DNA of 64,000 bases from Hymenobacter armeniacus (GTDB lineage: Bacteria > Bacteroidota > Bacteroidia > Cytophagales > Hymenobacteraceae). Shown one piece after another: positions 17,540 to 26,341 of the stretch. The stretch lies in the NCBI RefSeq assembly GCF_014699055.1, contig NZ_JACXAC010000006.1, positions 248,001-312,000 of the forward strand. The letters are read 5' to 3'. Both the position numbers and the translations under genes were made by a program. The first letter of the stretch is position 1. Each line of letters begins with the position of its first letter. Below the pieces are notes generated by a model. That model saw only the letters and a program-made list of their open reading frames with translations. It did not search any database and had not been told where the DNA came from.

Positions 17540-18784
17540 ATGCGTGCACGTCTTCTTTTTTTGCTTCCTCTCTTCTCTGGATTGACGGCCGCGGCCAGCG
17601 GCTTCGACACCGGCCCGCAGGGCGCGCGGGTGCTGGGCCTGGGCGGCGCCAGCACGGCCTACATCGGCAGCATTGCCGGCCTGAGCACCAACCCCGGCCT
17701 GCTGGGGCAGTGGGGCGACTCGCTCACGCGCATCAGCCTGGGCGGCTTCGGCCAGATTCGGCGCTCGTCCTTCGTGGGCCAGGACACCTACCAGCGCACC
17801 GACCAAGACCTGACCGTGCTGCCCGGCGGCTATTTCTACGCCACCCGCGCCGTGAGCAAGCGCGTGAGCGTGGGCCTGGCCCTCACCACGCCCTACGGCT
17901 ACCACACCAAATGGCCCGACACCTGGGAGGGCCGCTCCGTGATTCAGGAAAGCAAGCTCAACACCTTTTTCGCGCAGCCCACGGTGGGCTTTAAGCTCAA
18001 CGACAACTTCAGCGCCGGGGTGGGCCTAGTGTACGCCTTCGGCAAATACACCCAGCGCCGCGCCCTGGGCCAGTACGACGACCCCACCGCCCAGGCCACG
18101 CTCACGAGCAGCGGCTCGGGCTACGGGGTGAACGTGGGCCTGTATGGCCGCACCGGCGACAATTTGGCCTTCGGCATCAGCTACCGCAGCGGCATCAAGC
18201 TGAAAATGGACAACGGCGCCTTCCACGCCACCGGCATTCCGGCCCGCGACGCCAGCATCCTGCCCGGCGCGGCCGACTTCACCACCCAAATCAACCTGCC
18301 CAGCACGCTGTCGGTAGGCATTGCCGACCGCATCACCAAGAAGCTGCTACTCACCTTCGACTTTGCCCTCACCGGCTGGAGCACGCTCGACTCGCTCAAG
18401 CTCAACGTGGCGGCCAGCGGCCCGGTGCCGGCCCGCGTGCAGCGCACGGCCCGTCGCTACGAAGACGCCCTGGCCTTCCGGGTGGGCGCCGAGTACCAGG
18501 TGACGCCCAAGCTGCTGGTGCTGGGCGGCTTCCATTATGACGAAACGCCCATTCGCGACGAATTTGTCAACCCCGAGTTCCTGGACGCCAACCGCGCCGG
18601 CGCCTCGGCCGGCCTGAGCTACCAGCTCAGCCCGCGCTTTGCCGTGGAAGCGGCTTACTCCTTCGACTACGGCCAGCTCCGCACCGCCCGCGCCGACCAG
18701 ACCAGATTCCTGGTGAGCAACGTGAGCGGCACCTACCGCACGCTCACCCACACGGCGTCGCTGGGCGTGGCGGCGGCGTTCTAA
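17540..18784 (+). CDS. OmpP1/FadL-family outer-membrane transporter
   Basis: 414 residues. FadL-type barrels let hydrophobic compounds such as long-chain fatty acids cross the outer membrane. Signal peptide at about 1-19. The mature start FDTGPQGARVLGLGGASTAYIGSIAGLSTNPGLL resembles the FadL hatch, in which an NPAxL motif is typical; here it reads NPGLL. Alternating beta-strand pattern continues to the C-terminus, which ends in aromatic and hydrophobic residues (TASLGVAAAF). Length is typical. It is followed 37 bases later by an SGNH-like lipoprotein, a pairing that suggests a lipid hydrolysis and uptake unit (inference). Confidence 0.85.
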   Translation: MRARLLFLLPLFSGLTAAASGFDTGPQGARVLGLGGASTAYIGSIAGLSTNPGLLGQWGDSLTRISLGGFGQIRRSSFVGQDTYQRTDQDLTVLPGGYFYATRAVSKRVSVGLALTTPYGYHTKWPDTWEGRSVIQESKLNTFFAQPTVGFKLNDNFSAGVGLVYAFGKYTQRRALGQYDDPTAQATLTSSGSGYGVNVGLYGRTGDNLAFGISYRSGIKLKMDNGAFHATGIPARDASILPGAADFTTQINLPSTLSVGIADRITKKLLLTFDFALTGWSTLDSLKLNVAASGPVPARVQRTARRYEDALAFRVGAEYQVTPKLLVLGGFHYDETPIRDEFVNPEFLDANRAGASAGLSYQLSPRFAVEAAYSFDYGQLRTARADQTRFLVSNVSGTYRTLTHTASLGVAAAF

Positions 18785-18821
18785 TCTTCCCTCCCCTGCT
18801 GTTTCTGATTCCATCTTGTCG

Positions 18822-20255
18822 ATGAAACTCTTTGTACCCAATGGCTTGCGCCGGGCCGGCCTCGCCGCCAGCGCTGCCCTGTTCCTTCACGCCTGCGCCC
18901 CCAATCAGGACACTCCCTCCCCCGTGGTAGGCCTGGACGTGAGCCGTTACCTCGCGGTGGGCGACAGCTACACCGCCGGCCTCAGCAACGGTGGCCTCAC
19001 GCGCACCAGCCAGGAGTATTCCTTCGTGAATTTGCTGGCCCGGCAGTTTCAGAACGCCTCGTCGGGTGCCGGCTTTGTGCAGCCGCTGTTCGATGGCAAC
19101 GAAGGGTCGTTCCGCCTGGCCTTCAACGGCTACTCGCCCACGGGCTTTCTGCAAGCCAAACGCGTGCCCGGCACGGCCGTGCGCCGCACCGTGCTCCTGA
19201 CCAGCGCCTGCGGCACCGCGCCCGACACCCTGCGCCTGCTCAAGCGCAGCAGCACGGCCGCCACGCTGCCCCAGAACCTGGGCGTGCCGGGCCTGATGCT
19301 GAGCCAGATTGATGCGGTGGGGCTGGGCAACGAGGCCTCCGTGGGCTCACGGCCGGTCAACCCCTACTTCGAGCGCCTGCTGCCGGCCGGCGACGACCGG
19401 ACGTATTTCCAGGTGCTGAGCACGGCAGCCTCGTCGGCCACGTTCTTCAGCTACTTCATGGGCCTGGATGAAATCATGCCTTTCGTGCGCAGCGGGGGCA
19501 CTTGCGGCGCCATTCCCTCCAGCCTCCCAATGAAGCGGGCCGCCAAGCGCATTCTCGACGTGCTGACCGCCAACAAGCGCCCCGGCGTCATCGTGAAGCT
19601 GCCGGCCATCACCTCCCTCCCGCTGCTGAGCCAGGGCCGCGGCAACGAGGTAGAAGCGCGCCTGCAGGCCTACTACAAAGACCAGCTGCCGCTGTACATC
19701 GAAACGCCTTTCGTGCCCGGGGCCTCGCAGCGCATCACCGACCGCGACTACATTCTGGCCACGGCCCTGCCGCGCCTCGGGCAGCCCACCCCGGTGCAGG
19801 TAGGCAGCACCACCATGATGCTGCCTTACGGCCGCGACAGCCGCAACCCCGTGCGCGACGCCGACGTGCTGGAAAACACCACCGAAATGGTGTACATCAC
19901 GGCCGCCATCAACGACTACAACAACTTCGACCCGGTGCCTTCCAACGCCACCACGGTCTTCGGTCTGGCGGGCCTGGCCCGTATCTACGGCCTGCCCCTC
20001 ATCGACCCCTCGCAGAATTCGCGCCTTTTCGACGCCGGCTTTCTCTTCAACAACGTGACCAACTCCATTTCCGTCAACGGCGTGGTGTACACGGCTGAGC
20101 CGGTGCGGGGCAACTTCTTCTCGCTCGATTTTTACTCGCTCACGCCGCGGGGCAACGGCCTGTTGGCCAATTCCTTCATTGCCGCCATCAACCGGGCCTA
20201 CCGCTCCAACATCCCGGCCCTCGACGTGAACAACCTGCCCAGCACTACCGAATAG
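18822..20255 (+). CDS. SGNH/GDSL-like lipoprotein
   Basis: 477 residues from the ATG at 18822; a TTG six bases earlier is possible but unnecessary. Signal peptide with lipobox LHAC and lipidated cysteine at about residue 25. The SGNH block I appears as YLAVGDSYTAGLSNGG (about 45-60) with the nucleophile serine in GDS. A later AAINDYNNFDP (about residue 362) resembles a modified block. SGNH proteins are esterases or lipases; the C-terminal DxxH triad is not obvious, so activity is uncertain. Probable operon with the FadL-like gene. Terminator hairpin at 20303-20343. Confidence 0.75.
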   Translation: MKLFVPNGLRRAGLAASAALFLHACAPNQDTPSPVVGLDVSRYLAVGDSYTAGLSNGGLTRTSQEYSFVNLLARQFQNASSGAGFVQPLFDGNEGSFRLAFNGYSPTGFLQAKRVPGTAVRRTVLLTSACGTAPDTLRLLKRSSTAATLPQNLGVPGLMLSQIDAVGLGNEASVGSRPVNPYFERLLPAGDDRTYFQVLSTAASSATFFSYFMGLDEIMPFVRSGGTCGAIPSSLPMKRAAKRILDVLTANKRPGVIVKLPAITSLPLLSQGRGNEVEARLQAYYKDQLPLYIETPFVPGASQRITDRDYILATALPRLGQPTPVQVGSTTMMLPYGRDSRNPVRDADVLENTTEMVYITAAINDYNNFDPVPSNATTVFGLAGLARIYGLPLIDPSQNSRLFDAGFLFNNVTNSISVNGVVYTAEPVRGNFFSLDFYSLTPRGNGLLANSFIAAINRAYRSNIPALDVNNLPSTTE

Positions 20256-20302
20256 CAACGCACCTCACGCGAGCATTGCGCCGCCGGCCGGCACTAAACT
20301 TT

Positions 20303-20343
20303 GGCCCCGGCAACGACACCTTCTGGATGTCGTTGTCGGGGCC
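20303..20343. terminator. Long hairpin between convergent genes
   Basis: Arms 20303-20318 and 20328-20343 (16 bp, GGCCCCGGCAACGACA, one mismatch) around a 9-base loop. The T-run is weak, but its position between two convergent stops supports a terminator function. Confidence 0.7.
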
Positions 20344-20352
20344 AATGGCTTT

Positions 20353-21873
20353 TTAGCGCAGTGGGTAGAGTCGTAGCGGCATCGAGTCGGCCCGGGCGGC
20401 GCGCCACGAAGCCAGGGTTTGGGCGTAGTGCTGGCCTGTGAATTCAGAATGCTCCAGAAACAGCAGCGACGTTTGCAGTTGGGGCGCGGGCCAGGCCGCC
20501 ACCGGCCGCTGCCGGCGCAGCGAGTCGAAATGCGCCACGCCGGCCACGCGCCAGTAGCCGTCGAGCAGCACGTACTGGTAGCCCTGGCGGCGCAAGGCCG
20601 CCAGCTGCCGCTCGTTGGTGATGGTGGTTAGTTGCTGATTCTCGCGCAGGTAGGGCGCCAGGTTCATGCCGACGGTGCTGGCCACCCGGGTGGCGCCGTG
20701 CTGCTGCAGCCAGGCCGCCACCTGCGGATAGGTGGTGGGCAACGGGGCGTACAGTTCGCGGTGAATGCGCGTCAGGTTTAGCCCCACGGCAGCCAGCGCC
20801 AGCCCCGCCAACGCCCACCGGGGCAACACCTGCCGCCCCCCCAGCACGGCCAGGGCAGCCAGGGGCAGGTAGGCAAACAAAAGCCCTCGCGGCGCCTTCA
20901 CCAGCACCGACATGCCGGCTAGCATGCATCCGGCCCAAAATAGCAGGTAGGGCAGCAGCGGCCACGGCCGGCCCCAGGGGCGCCAGCCGCCGCGCCATTC
21001 GCGCCAGGCCAGCCAGATGGCCAGCACCAGCCCCGCCAGCAGCAGCGGCGACTCGTACTCGGCCAGGTAGCGCAGGTAGTACAGGCCATCGGGCTGCACA
21101 CCGGCCTGCCGCCCGGCGGGGTTGGCCGCCACCGGCACGGCCGTGCGGGCATAGAAGCCAAACCACCGGTACCACGGCAGCCCGTGAGCCACGCCCAGCG
21201 CCCCAAACAGCACGTAGGGCGCCGCCAGCACCGGCACCACCCGCAGCCAGGTGGCCCGCTGCCGCCACAAGCCATCGGCCCGCAGCCCTTCCAGCACCAG
21301 CAAAACGGGCAGCGCAAACAGGAATTTGTAGTTAAAACCCAGCCCCAGCGCCAGCCACCCGGCCACCCGCGAGGCCGCGCCTGGACCAGGCCGCTGTAGC
21401 CGCGCAAAATGACTGCGCAGCAACCCCGCAAACAAGACCATGCTGATGGAAATGGGCGTGAAGTCGCGCCCCGAGAAGGTGAGCAGCAGCGAAGTGCCGC
21501 CCAGCAGCGTGAGGGCCGCCGTTTCGGGGCCGCTGAGGCGGGCCTGCCGCGCCACCCAGGCCGCAAACAAGCCCACACCCGCCACGCCCAGCAGCGCGTT
21601 GATGGCCTGAAACACCAGATAGCTGTGCGTAACCAGCGCCACGGGGATGTACGCCACCAGAAAAGCCGGACTACCGGGAATGAACAGCCGCGCAAAATTG
21701 CCGTGCGCCATGTCCTGCACCACCTGCCAGTTGCGCACCGAGTCGTAGTCGGAAGGGCCGGCCTCGGGCAAGCGCCACAGGCGCACCACGGCCACCAGCA
21801 GCAAGGCCACCAGCAGCCACCAGCGGCGGCCAGAAGCAGGATGTTCGTTATTTGTACCGGTTACTGATGCCAT
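20353..21873 (-). CDS. Polytopic GT-C glycosyltransferase (GT39/ArnT-like)
   Basis: 506 residues with about eleven hydrophobic segments starting at residue 17 (WWLLVALLLVAVVRLW). The first periplasmic loop carries an acidic motif (PSDYDSVRNWQ, about residue 38), where GT-C enzymes using polyprenyl-phosphate sugars have their catalytic Asp or Glu. The C-terminal about 130 residues form a soluble domain. The family transfers sugars to lipids or proteins on the outer face of the inner membrane. Donor and acceptor are unknown. Convergent with the SGNH gene, divergent from the response regulator; 75-base promoter gap. Confidence 0.75.
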   Translation of the reverse strand: MASVTGTNNEHPASGRRWWLLVALLLVAVVRLWRLPEAGPSDYDSVRNWQVVQDMAHGNFARLFIPGSPAFLVAYIPVALVTHSYLVFQAINALLGVAGVGLFAAWVARQARLSGPETAALTLLGGTSLLLTFSGRDFTPISISMVLFAGLLRSHFARLQRPGPGAASRVAGWLALGLGFNYKFLFALPVLLVLEGLRADGLWRQRATWLRVVPVLAAPYVLFGALGVAHGLPWYRWFGFYARTAVPVAANPAGRQAGVQPDGLYYLRYLAEYESPLLLAGLVLAIWLAWREWRGGWRPWGRPWPLLPYLLFWAGCMLAGMSVLVKAPRGLLFAYLPLAALAVLGGRQVLPRWALAGLALAAVGLNLTRIHRELYAPLPTTYPQVAAWLQQHGATRVASTVGMNLAPYLRENQQLTTITNERQLAALRRQGYQYVLLDGYWRVAGVAHFDSLRRQRPVAAWPAPQLQTSLLFLEHSEFTGQHYAQTLASWRAARADSMPLRLYPLR

Positions 21874-21948
21874 ACACTGCAGGTGGCGCGGGCCGGCGCG
21901 AAGGTCGGCAGCGCCGCCGGAACATCTTTGCTACCCCACGCGCCGCCC

Positions 21949-22623
21949 ATGAATATTCTACTGGTTGAAGACGACCCGCGCCTTTCGGCCCTCATCCGGC
22001 GGGGGCTGGAAGAAGAGCAGTTGACCGTGCGCGTGGCCCCCGACGGCCGCGAAGGCGAGCAGCTGGCCCTCTCCCACCCCTTCGACCTGATAATTCTGGA
22101 CGTGCTGCTGCCCGAGCGCAGCGGCCTGGAGGTGCTGGCCGCCATTCGCCACCACGACCCCGACGTGCCCGTGCTCATGCTCACGGCCCTGGGCACTACC
22201 ACCGACAAGCTGCAGGGCTTTGGCGGCGGGGCCGATGACTACCTCGTCAAGCCCTTCGACTTTGCCGAGTTGGTGGCCCGGGTACGCGCCCTCACGCGCC
22301 GGGCCAGCCCCACGCCCAAAGGCTCGCGCCTCACCTTTGCCGACCTGGTGCTTGACGTGCCCAGCCGCACCGTGACCCGAGCGGGCCAGGCGCTGCGCCT
22401 CACGGCTCGCGAGTTCAACCTGCTGGAGCTGCTGCTACGCCACCCCGGCCGCGTGCTCAGCCGCAGCGAGATAGCCGAGCACGGCTGGGACGAAGCCTTC
22501 GACGCGGGCAGCAACGTCATCGACGTGTACGTGAGCTACCTGCGCAAAAAGGTAGACCACGGCTTCGACCAGAAGCTCATTCACACCGTGACGGGCGCCG
22601 GGTACGTGCTGCGACAGGAATAG
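21949..22623 (+). CDS. OmpR-family response regulator
   Basis: 224 residues from the ATG at 21949 (MNILLVEDDPRL). The receiver domain has the acidic pocket E7/D8/D9, phosphoacceptor D51 (LIILDVLLPERSG), Thr in LMLTALG and Lys in DDYLVKPFDF. The winged-helix DNA-binding domain covers about 128-222 (LTAREFNLLELLLRHPGRVL and the typical VDHGFDQKLIHTVTGAGYVL). It is CusR-like in pattern. The kinase follows 43 bases downstream, and an RND-type adaptor comes next, so metal or toxic-compound efflux is the likely regulon (inference). Confidence 0.95.
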   Translation: MNILLVEDDPRLSALIRRGLEEEQLTVRVAPDGREGEQLALSHPFDLIILDVLLPERSGLEVLAAIRHHDPDVPVLMLTALGTTTDKLQGFGGGADDYLVKPFDFAELVARVRALTRRASPTPKGSRLTFADLVLDVPSRTVTRAGQALRLTAREFNLLELLLRHPGRVLSRSEIAEHGWDEAFDAGSNVIDVYVSYLRKKVDHGFDQKLIHTVTGAGYVLRQE

Positions 22624-22666
22624 ATTTTGCCCGAGACATGATTCGCTACATCACTTCCGTTCTGCC

Positions 22667-24034
22667 ATGACTATTCGCAATCGCCTCATTTGGCTGTTTG
22701 TGGGGCTGGTGGCGTTCATTCTGCTGGCGGTGCTTGGCTCGGCCTTCCTGCTGCAGCGCGACTACGGCCAGCGCGAGTTTCGGCAGCGCCTGCGCGACCG
22801 GGCCGAGGTAGCGGCGTACATCTTTCTGGAAAAAGACGAGTTGCGCAGCGCCGCCTTTCAGGTGTTCCAAAAGCGCTTCCAGCAAACGCTGACCGAAGAA
22901 ATCATCCAGATTTACGATGCGCAGGGCGAGGTGCGTTTTGTGCGCGAAGATGCCCGCCTCGAAGTGCCACCCGACGTGCTGGCCCGCATCGTGGCCGGCA
23001 GCGAAGAGTATTTTACCGATGGCCCACGCGAGGCGGTGGGCTTCTTTTACCACGACAACCAGGGCTCCTTCGTGGTGGTGGCCGGGGCCGAAAACGTGTA
23101 TGGCCACGCCCGGCTGCAGTCGCTGGCCACCATCATGGCCTCGGTGTTTGTGCTGAGCCTGCTGCTGATTTACGGGGCCGGGCGCGTGTTTGCCGACCGC
23201 GCCCTGGCCCCCATTGCGGCCATCAACGACCAGATGGAGCGCATCAGCGCCCACGACCTGCACCTGCGGGTGGCCGAGGGCCTTTCCGGCCACAAGAAAG
23301 ACGAGCTGTCGCGCCTGGCCCACACCTTCAACCGCCTGCTCGACCGTCTGGAAGCCGGTTTTGAGGCCCAGCGGGCGTTTGTGCGCTACGCCTCGCACGA
23401 GCTGCGCACGCCGCTGGCCGCCAGCATTGGCGAAGCGCAATTGGCCCTGACGCGCGACCGGGAGCCCGCCGCCTACCGCGCCGCCCTGCGCGAGCTGCTG
23501 GCCGACCTCACCCAGCTCAACGCCCTGCTCAACCACCTGCTGGAGCTGGCCCAGGCCGAAGCGCCCCTACCCGAGCACGACGCCTGCATTCGGGTAGATG
23601 AGCTGCTGGCCGAAGCCTGCGCAGCCGTGGAGCCCGCCCAGCGCCCGCGCCTGCAGGTGCACACCGGCCGCCTGCCCACCGAGCCCGAGCAGCTGGAGCT
23701 CACCGGCAACCGCGCCCTGCTCGGCCGCGCCCTTAGCAACCTGCTCGAAAACGCCCTCAAGTATTCGGACCCGCAGCCCGTGCTGGTCTCGCTCGAATAC
23801 GAGCCCGGCCAGGCACTGCTGCGCATTCAGGACCACGGCATTGGCATTGCCGAGACCGATTTGCCGCAGGTGTTCCAGCCCTTTTTCCGGGCGGCCAACG
23901 CGCGGCCGGTGGCGGGGCACGGCGTGGGGCTGGCCTTGGCGCGCCGCATCATTGAGCGGCACGGCGGCCGGCTCGACCTAAGCTCGCGCCTGGGGCAGGG
24001 CACCACCGTGCAGGTGCGGCTGCCCACGGCCTAA
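22667..24034 (+). CDS. Sensor histidine kinase (CusS-like architecture)
   Basis: 455 residues. Membrane helices at about 9-29 and 152-172 enclose a periplasmic sensor region of about 120 residues. HAMP domain at about 172-230. The phosphorylated histidine is H244 in YASHELRTPLA, followed by the HisKA four-helix region. The ATPase has the N box LSNLLENALKYSD, G1 DHGIGIAETD and G2 GHGVGLALARRI. The orthodox arrangement and gene order (regulator first, 43-base gap) imply that it phosphorylates D51 of the preceding regulator. A weak hairpin with a T-run (about 24045-24065) follows. Confidence 0.95.
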   Translation: MTIRNRLIWLFVGLVAFILLAVLGSAFLLQRDYGQREFRQRLRDRAEVAAYIFLEKDELRSAAFQVFQKRFQQTLTEEIIQIYDAQGEVRFVREDARLEVPPDVLARIVAGSEEYFTDGPREAVGFFYHDNQGSFVVVAGAENVYGHARLQSLATIMASVFVLSLLLIYGAGRVFADRALAPIAAINDQMERISAHDLHLRVAEGLSGHKKDELSRLAHTFNRLLDRLEAGFEAQRAFVRYASHELRTPLAASIGEAQLALTRDREPAAYRAALRELLADLTQLNALLNHLLELAQAEAPLPEHDACIRVDELLAEACAAVEPAQRPRLQVHTGRLPTEPEQLELTGNRALLGRALSNLLENALKYSDPQPVLVSLEYEPGQALLRIQDHGIGIAETDLPQVFQPFFRAANARPVAGHGVGLALARRIIERHGGRLDLSSRLGQGTTVQVRLPTA

Positions 24035-24130
24035 CCGCATTTATGCCGCCCAATCGGCTTTTTTTCGGTTTCTAATCCCGTTTTAATAACCTCCCTGTAG
24101 TCTTGCGGCTGTCATCAACGCTGCATTTCT

Positions 24131-25123
24131 ATGGAGAAGCTCAATCTGCTGCCGCCCATGTCCGGGGCGCGCAACCTGCCCCCCGCCCCGCACGCCACCC
24201 GGCGGGGGGCCGTGTTGGGAGCCCTGGCGCTGGCTTTGGGGGCCTGCTCGGCCGACGTGCCCCCGCCTGAGACGGCTGCCCCGGCTCAGCTCGCCTCCCG
24301 CACTATTTCCCAGCCCGCAGCCCCCGAGGCGCTGCCCGATTCCGAACTGGTGCTGAGCGGCGAAATTGCCGCCGACCCCAACCGCTTGGCCCGCGTGTTT
24401 CCGCGCGTGGGCGGGGAAGTGCTGCGCGTGGGCGCCGACCTGGGCGACGAAGTACGCCAGGGCCAGGTGCTGGCCGTACTGAAAAGCCCCGAGATAGCGG
24501 CGCTGCAGCACCAGCGCACCACCACGGCGGCCGACTATGAGGTAGCCGCCAGAAAAGCCGCCGAGCTGGCGCATTTGGAGCAGGCCGGCCTAGCCTCTGG
24601 GCACGAGGTGTACACGGCCCGCCAGGAAGCCCGGCGCGCTGCCGGCCACGCCGCCGCCAGCCAGCGGCAGCTGGGCGTGTACGGCGTGGCTCCCGGCGAA
24701 ACCTATACCCTGCGCGCTCCGCTGGCCGGCTACGTGCTGGAAAAAAAGCTGAGCCCGGGCATGCGCTTCAACGCTACCGACCTGCAAGCGGCTTTTGTGG
24801 TGGCCAACCTCGACCAAGTGTGGGTGATGGCCAACGTGTTTGAGTCTGACCTGAGCCGGGTGCGGCCGGGCCAGGCCGTGGAAATCACCACCCTGAGCTA
24901 CCCCGACGCCCCGCTGCGTGGCCGCATCGACCAGGTTTCGGCCCTGCTCGACCCCGAAAGCAAGGTGATGAAAGTGCGCTGTGTGCTGCCCAACCCCGGC
25001 CACCGGCTGAAGCCGGGCATGCACGCCCGGGTGCGGGTGCTGCCCGATGCGCCGGCTGCTCCGGCCAGCCTAGCCGCAGCCCCCGAAACTTCCGCTTCTA
25101 CTCACGCACAATCACAACCATGA
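24131..25123 (+). CDS. RND/CusB-type periplasmic adaptor lipoprotein (membrane fusion protein)
   Basis: 330 residues. Adaptor proteins link an RND pump to an outer-membrane channel. Signal region of the lipoprotein type: TRRGAVLGALALALGAC, lipidated Cys39. Conserved adaptor features: barrel-sandwich half VGGEVLRVGADLGDEVRQGQ, short alpha-hairpin (about 118-180), second half TLRAPLAGYVLEKKLSPGM and beta-barrel NLDQVWVMANVFESDLSRVR, LLDPESKVMKVRC. This is CzcB/CusB-like. No inner-membrane pump or outer channel gene is next to it, so it is an orphan adaptor. Its TGA overlaps the next ATG (ATGA), coupling it to the atypical regulator. Confidence 0.9.
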   Translation: MEKLNLLPPMSGARNLPPAPHATRRGAVLGALALALGACSADVPPPETAAPAQLASRTISQPAAPEALPDSELVLSGEIAADPNRLARVFPRVGGEVLRVGADLGDEVRQGQVLAVLKSPEIAALQHQRTTTAADYEVAARKAAELAHLEQAGLASGHEVYTARQEARRAAGHAAASQRQLGVYGVAPGETYTLRAPLAGYVLEKKLSPGMRFNATDLQAAFVVANLDQVWVMANVFESDLSRVRPGQAVEITTLSYPDAPLRGRIDQVSALLDPESKVMKVRCVLPNPGHRLKPGMHARVRVLPDAPAAPASLAAAPETSASTHAQSQP

Positions 25124-25797
25124 CCGCCCTGCTGATAGAACCCGACGAAGGGCCGCGCCAGGCGCTGCGCGCCTTCCTGCACCAGGCTCAGTACCGCTTC
25201 GACGTGGCCAAGACCTTCACCGAAGGCGCCGCCCGGCTGGCCGGGCAGCCCTACGATTTTGTGCTGTTGGCCCAGGCCTTGCCCGACGGCGACGGCCTGC
25301 ACCTGCTGCCGGTGGCCCTGCGCCACGAAGACCATTTCACGTCCTGCATCCTGTTCACGGCCACCGACGCGGTGGAAGAGCGGCTACAAGGCTTTGCCCT
25401 GGGTGCCGATGAATGCTTGGCCAAACCGGTCTCGGTGGCCGAGCTGGAACGGCGCATGCGCGTCATTGTGCGGCAGCGCGTGGGGCTGAAACGGCCGGCC
25501 ATTCACTTTGGGAAGGGGTTTGTGCTTGATTTGGCCGCCCGGCGGCTGTGCCACGGCTCGCAGCCGGTGCACCTGAGCCGCAAGCAGTTCGACGTGCTGC
25601 ACCTGCTGTTGCAGCGGCGCGGGCAGGCCGTGACGCGGCAGGAACTAAGCGCGCACATTGGCCGCCATCCGCACGACCACCAGGAAAATTCCAACTACAT
25701 CGACGTGCACATCATGAACGTGCGCCGGGCCCTGGCCCCCTACGCGCCGGCCGACTTTCTCGAAACCGTGAACGGCATCGGGTACCGGGCCGCGTAG
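25120..25797 (+). CDS. OmpR-type regulator with degenerate receiver (no phosphoacceptor Asp)
   Basis: 225 residues. The N-terminal half folds as a receiver by pattern (MTALLIEPDEGPRQALR...), but the phosphoacceptor position reads LLAQALPDGDG: Ala51 replaces Asp51 of the orthodox regulator encoded 3 kb upstream. The acidic pocket is reduced (E7-P-D9), while T80 and K102 are kept. The winged-helix half (about 130-225, LSRKQFDVLHLLLQRRGQAV, NYIDVHIMNVRRAL, ETVNGIGYRAA) looks intact. Such pseudo-receivers work without phosphorylation, by ligand or by protein contact (family knowledge). No kinase follows. Overlap of four bases with the adaptor gene indicates translational coupling. Confidence 0.88.
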   Translation: MTALLIEPDEGPRQALRAFLHQAQYRFDVAKTFTEGAARLAGQPYDFVLLAQALPDGDGLHLLPVALRHEDHFTSCILFTATDAVEERLQGFALGADECLAKPVSVAELERRMRVIVRQRVGLKRPAIHFGKGFVLDLAARRLCHGSQPVHLSRKQFDVLHLLLQRRGQAVTRQELSAHIGRHPHDHQENSNYIDVHIMNVRRALAPYAPADFLETVNGIGYRAA

Positions 25798-25861
25798 GGC
25801 GTGTTGGCGCGGGGCCGTAGCTTCGCGGCCCACTCCGTTTGCGCCCCGCGCGTTTTCCCTT

Positions 25862-26308
25862 ATGCGTCTCGTCATTCAGCGCGTTTCCGAAGCCAATGTC
25901 ACCGTCGACGGCCAGATTACGGGCCAGATTGGGCCCGGCCTGCTGGTGCTGGCCGGCTTCGCCCCCTCCGACAACACCGCCTCCCTCACCTGGATGTGCC
26001 GCAAGCTGGTGCAGCTGCGCATTTTCAACGACGAAAACGGGCAAATGAACCGCAGCGTGCAGGACGTGGGCGGCCAGGTGTTGGTGGTGAGCCAGTTTAC
26101 GCTGCTGGCCGATGCCCGCAAGGGCAACCGCCCCAGCTACATCGGGGCCGCGTCGCCGCCCATTGCCGAGCCGCTGTACCGGCAGTTTGTGGCCATGGTG
26201 GCGGCCGAGCTGGGCCAGCCCGTGCCCACGGGCGTTTTTGGGGCCGACATGAAGGTGAGCCTGCTCAACGACGGCCCCGTGACCATCGTACTCGACTCGC
26301 CCGCCTAG
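25862..26308 (+). CDS. dtd: D-aminoacyl-tRNA deacylase
   Basis: 148 residues. Hydrolyses D-aminoacyl-tRNAs, proofreading chirality in translation. The family motifs are clear: N-terminal MRLVIQRVSEANVTVDG, the substrate-gating SQFTLLAD (about 79-86) and the cross-subunit NDGPVTIVLDS near the C-terminus. Length equals that of E. coli Dtd (145). It is followed 33 bases later by a MazG-like gene, a common neighbour arrangement for housecleaning functions. Confidence 0.97.
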   Translation: MRLVIQRVSEANVTVDGQITGQIGPGLLVLAGFAPSDNTASLTWMCRKLVQLRIFNDENGQMNRSVQDVGGQVLVVSQFTLLADARKGNRPSYIGAASPPIAEPLYRQFVAMVAAELGQPVPTGVFGADMKVSLLNDGPVTIVLDSPA

Positions 26309-26341
26309 CCTCCATTTTCAACGCGCTTAATTTCCCCTTTC

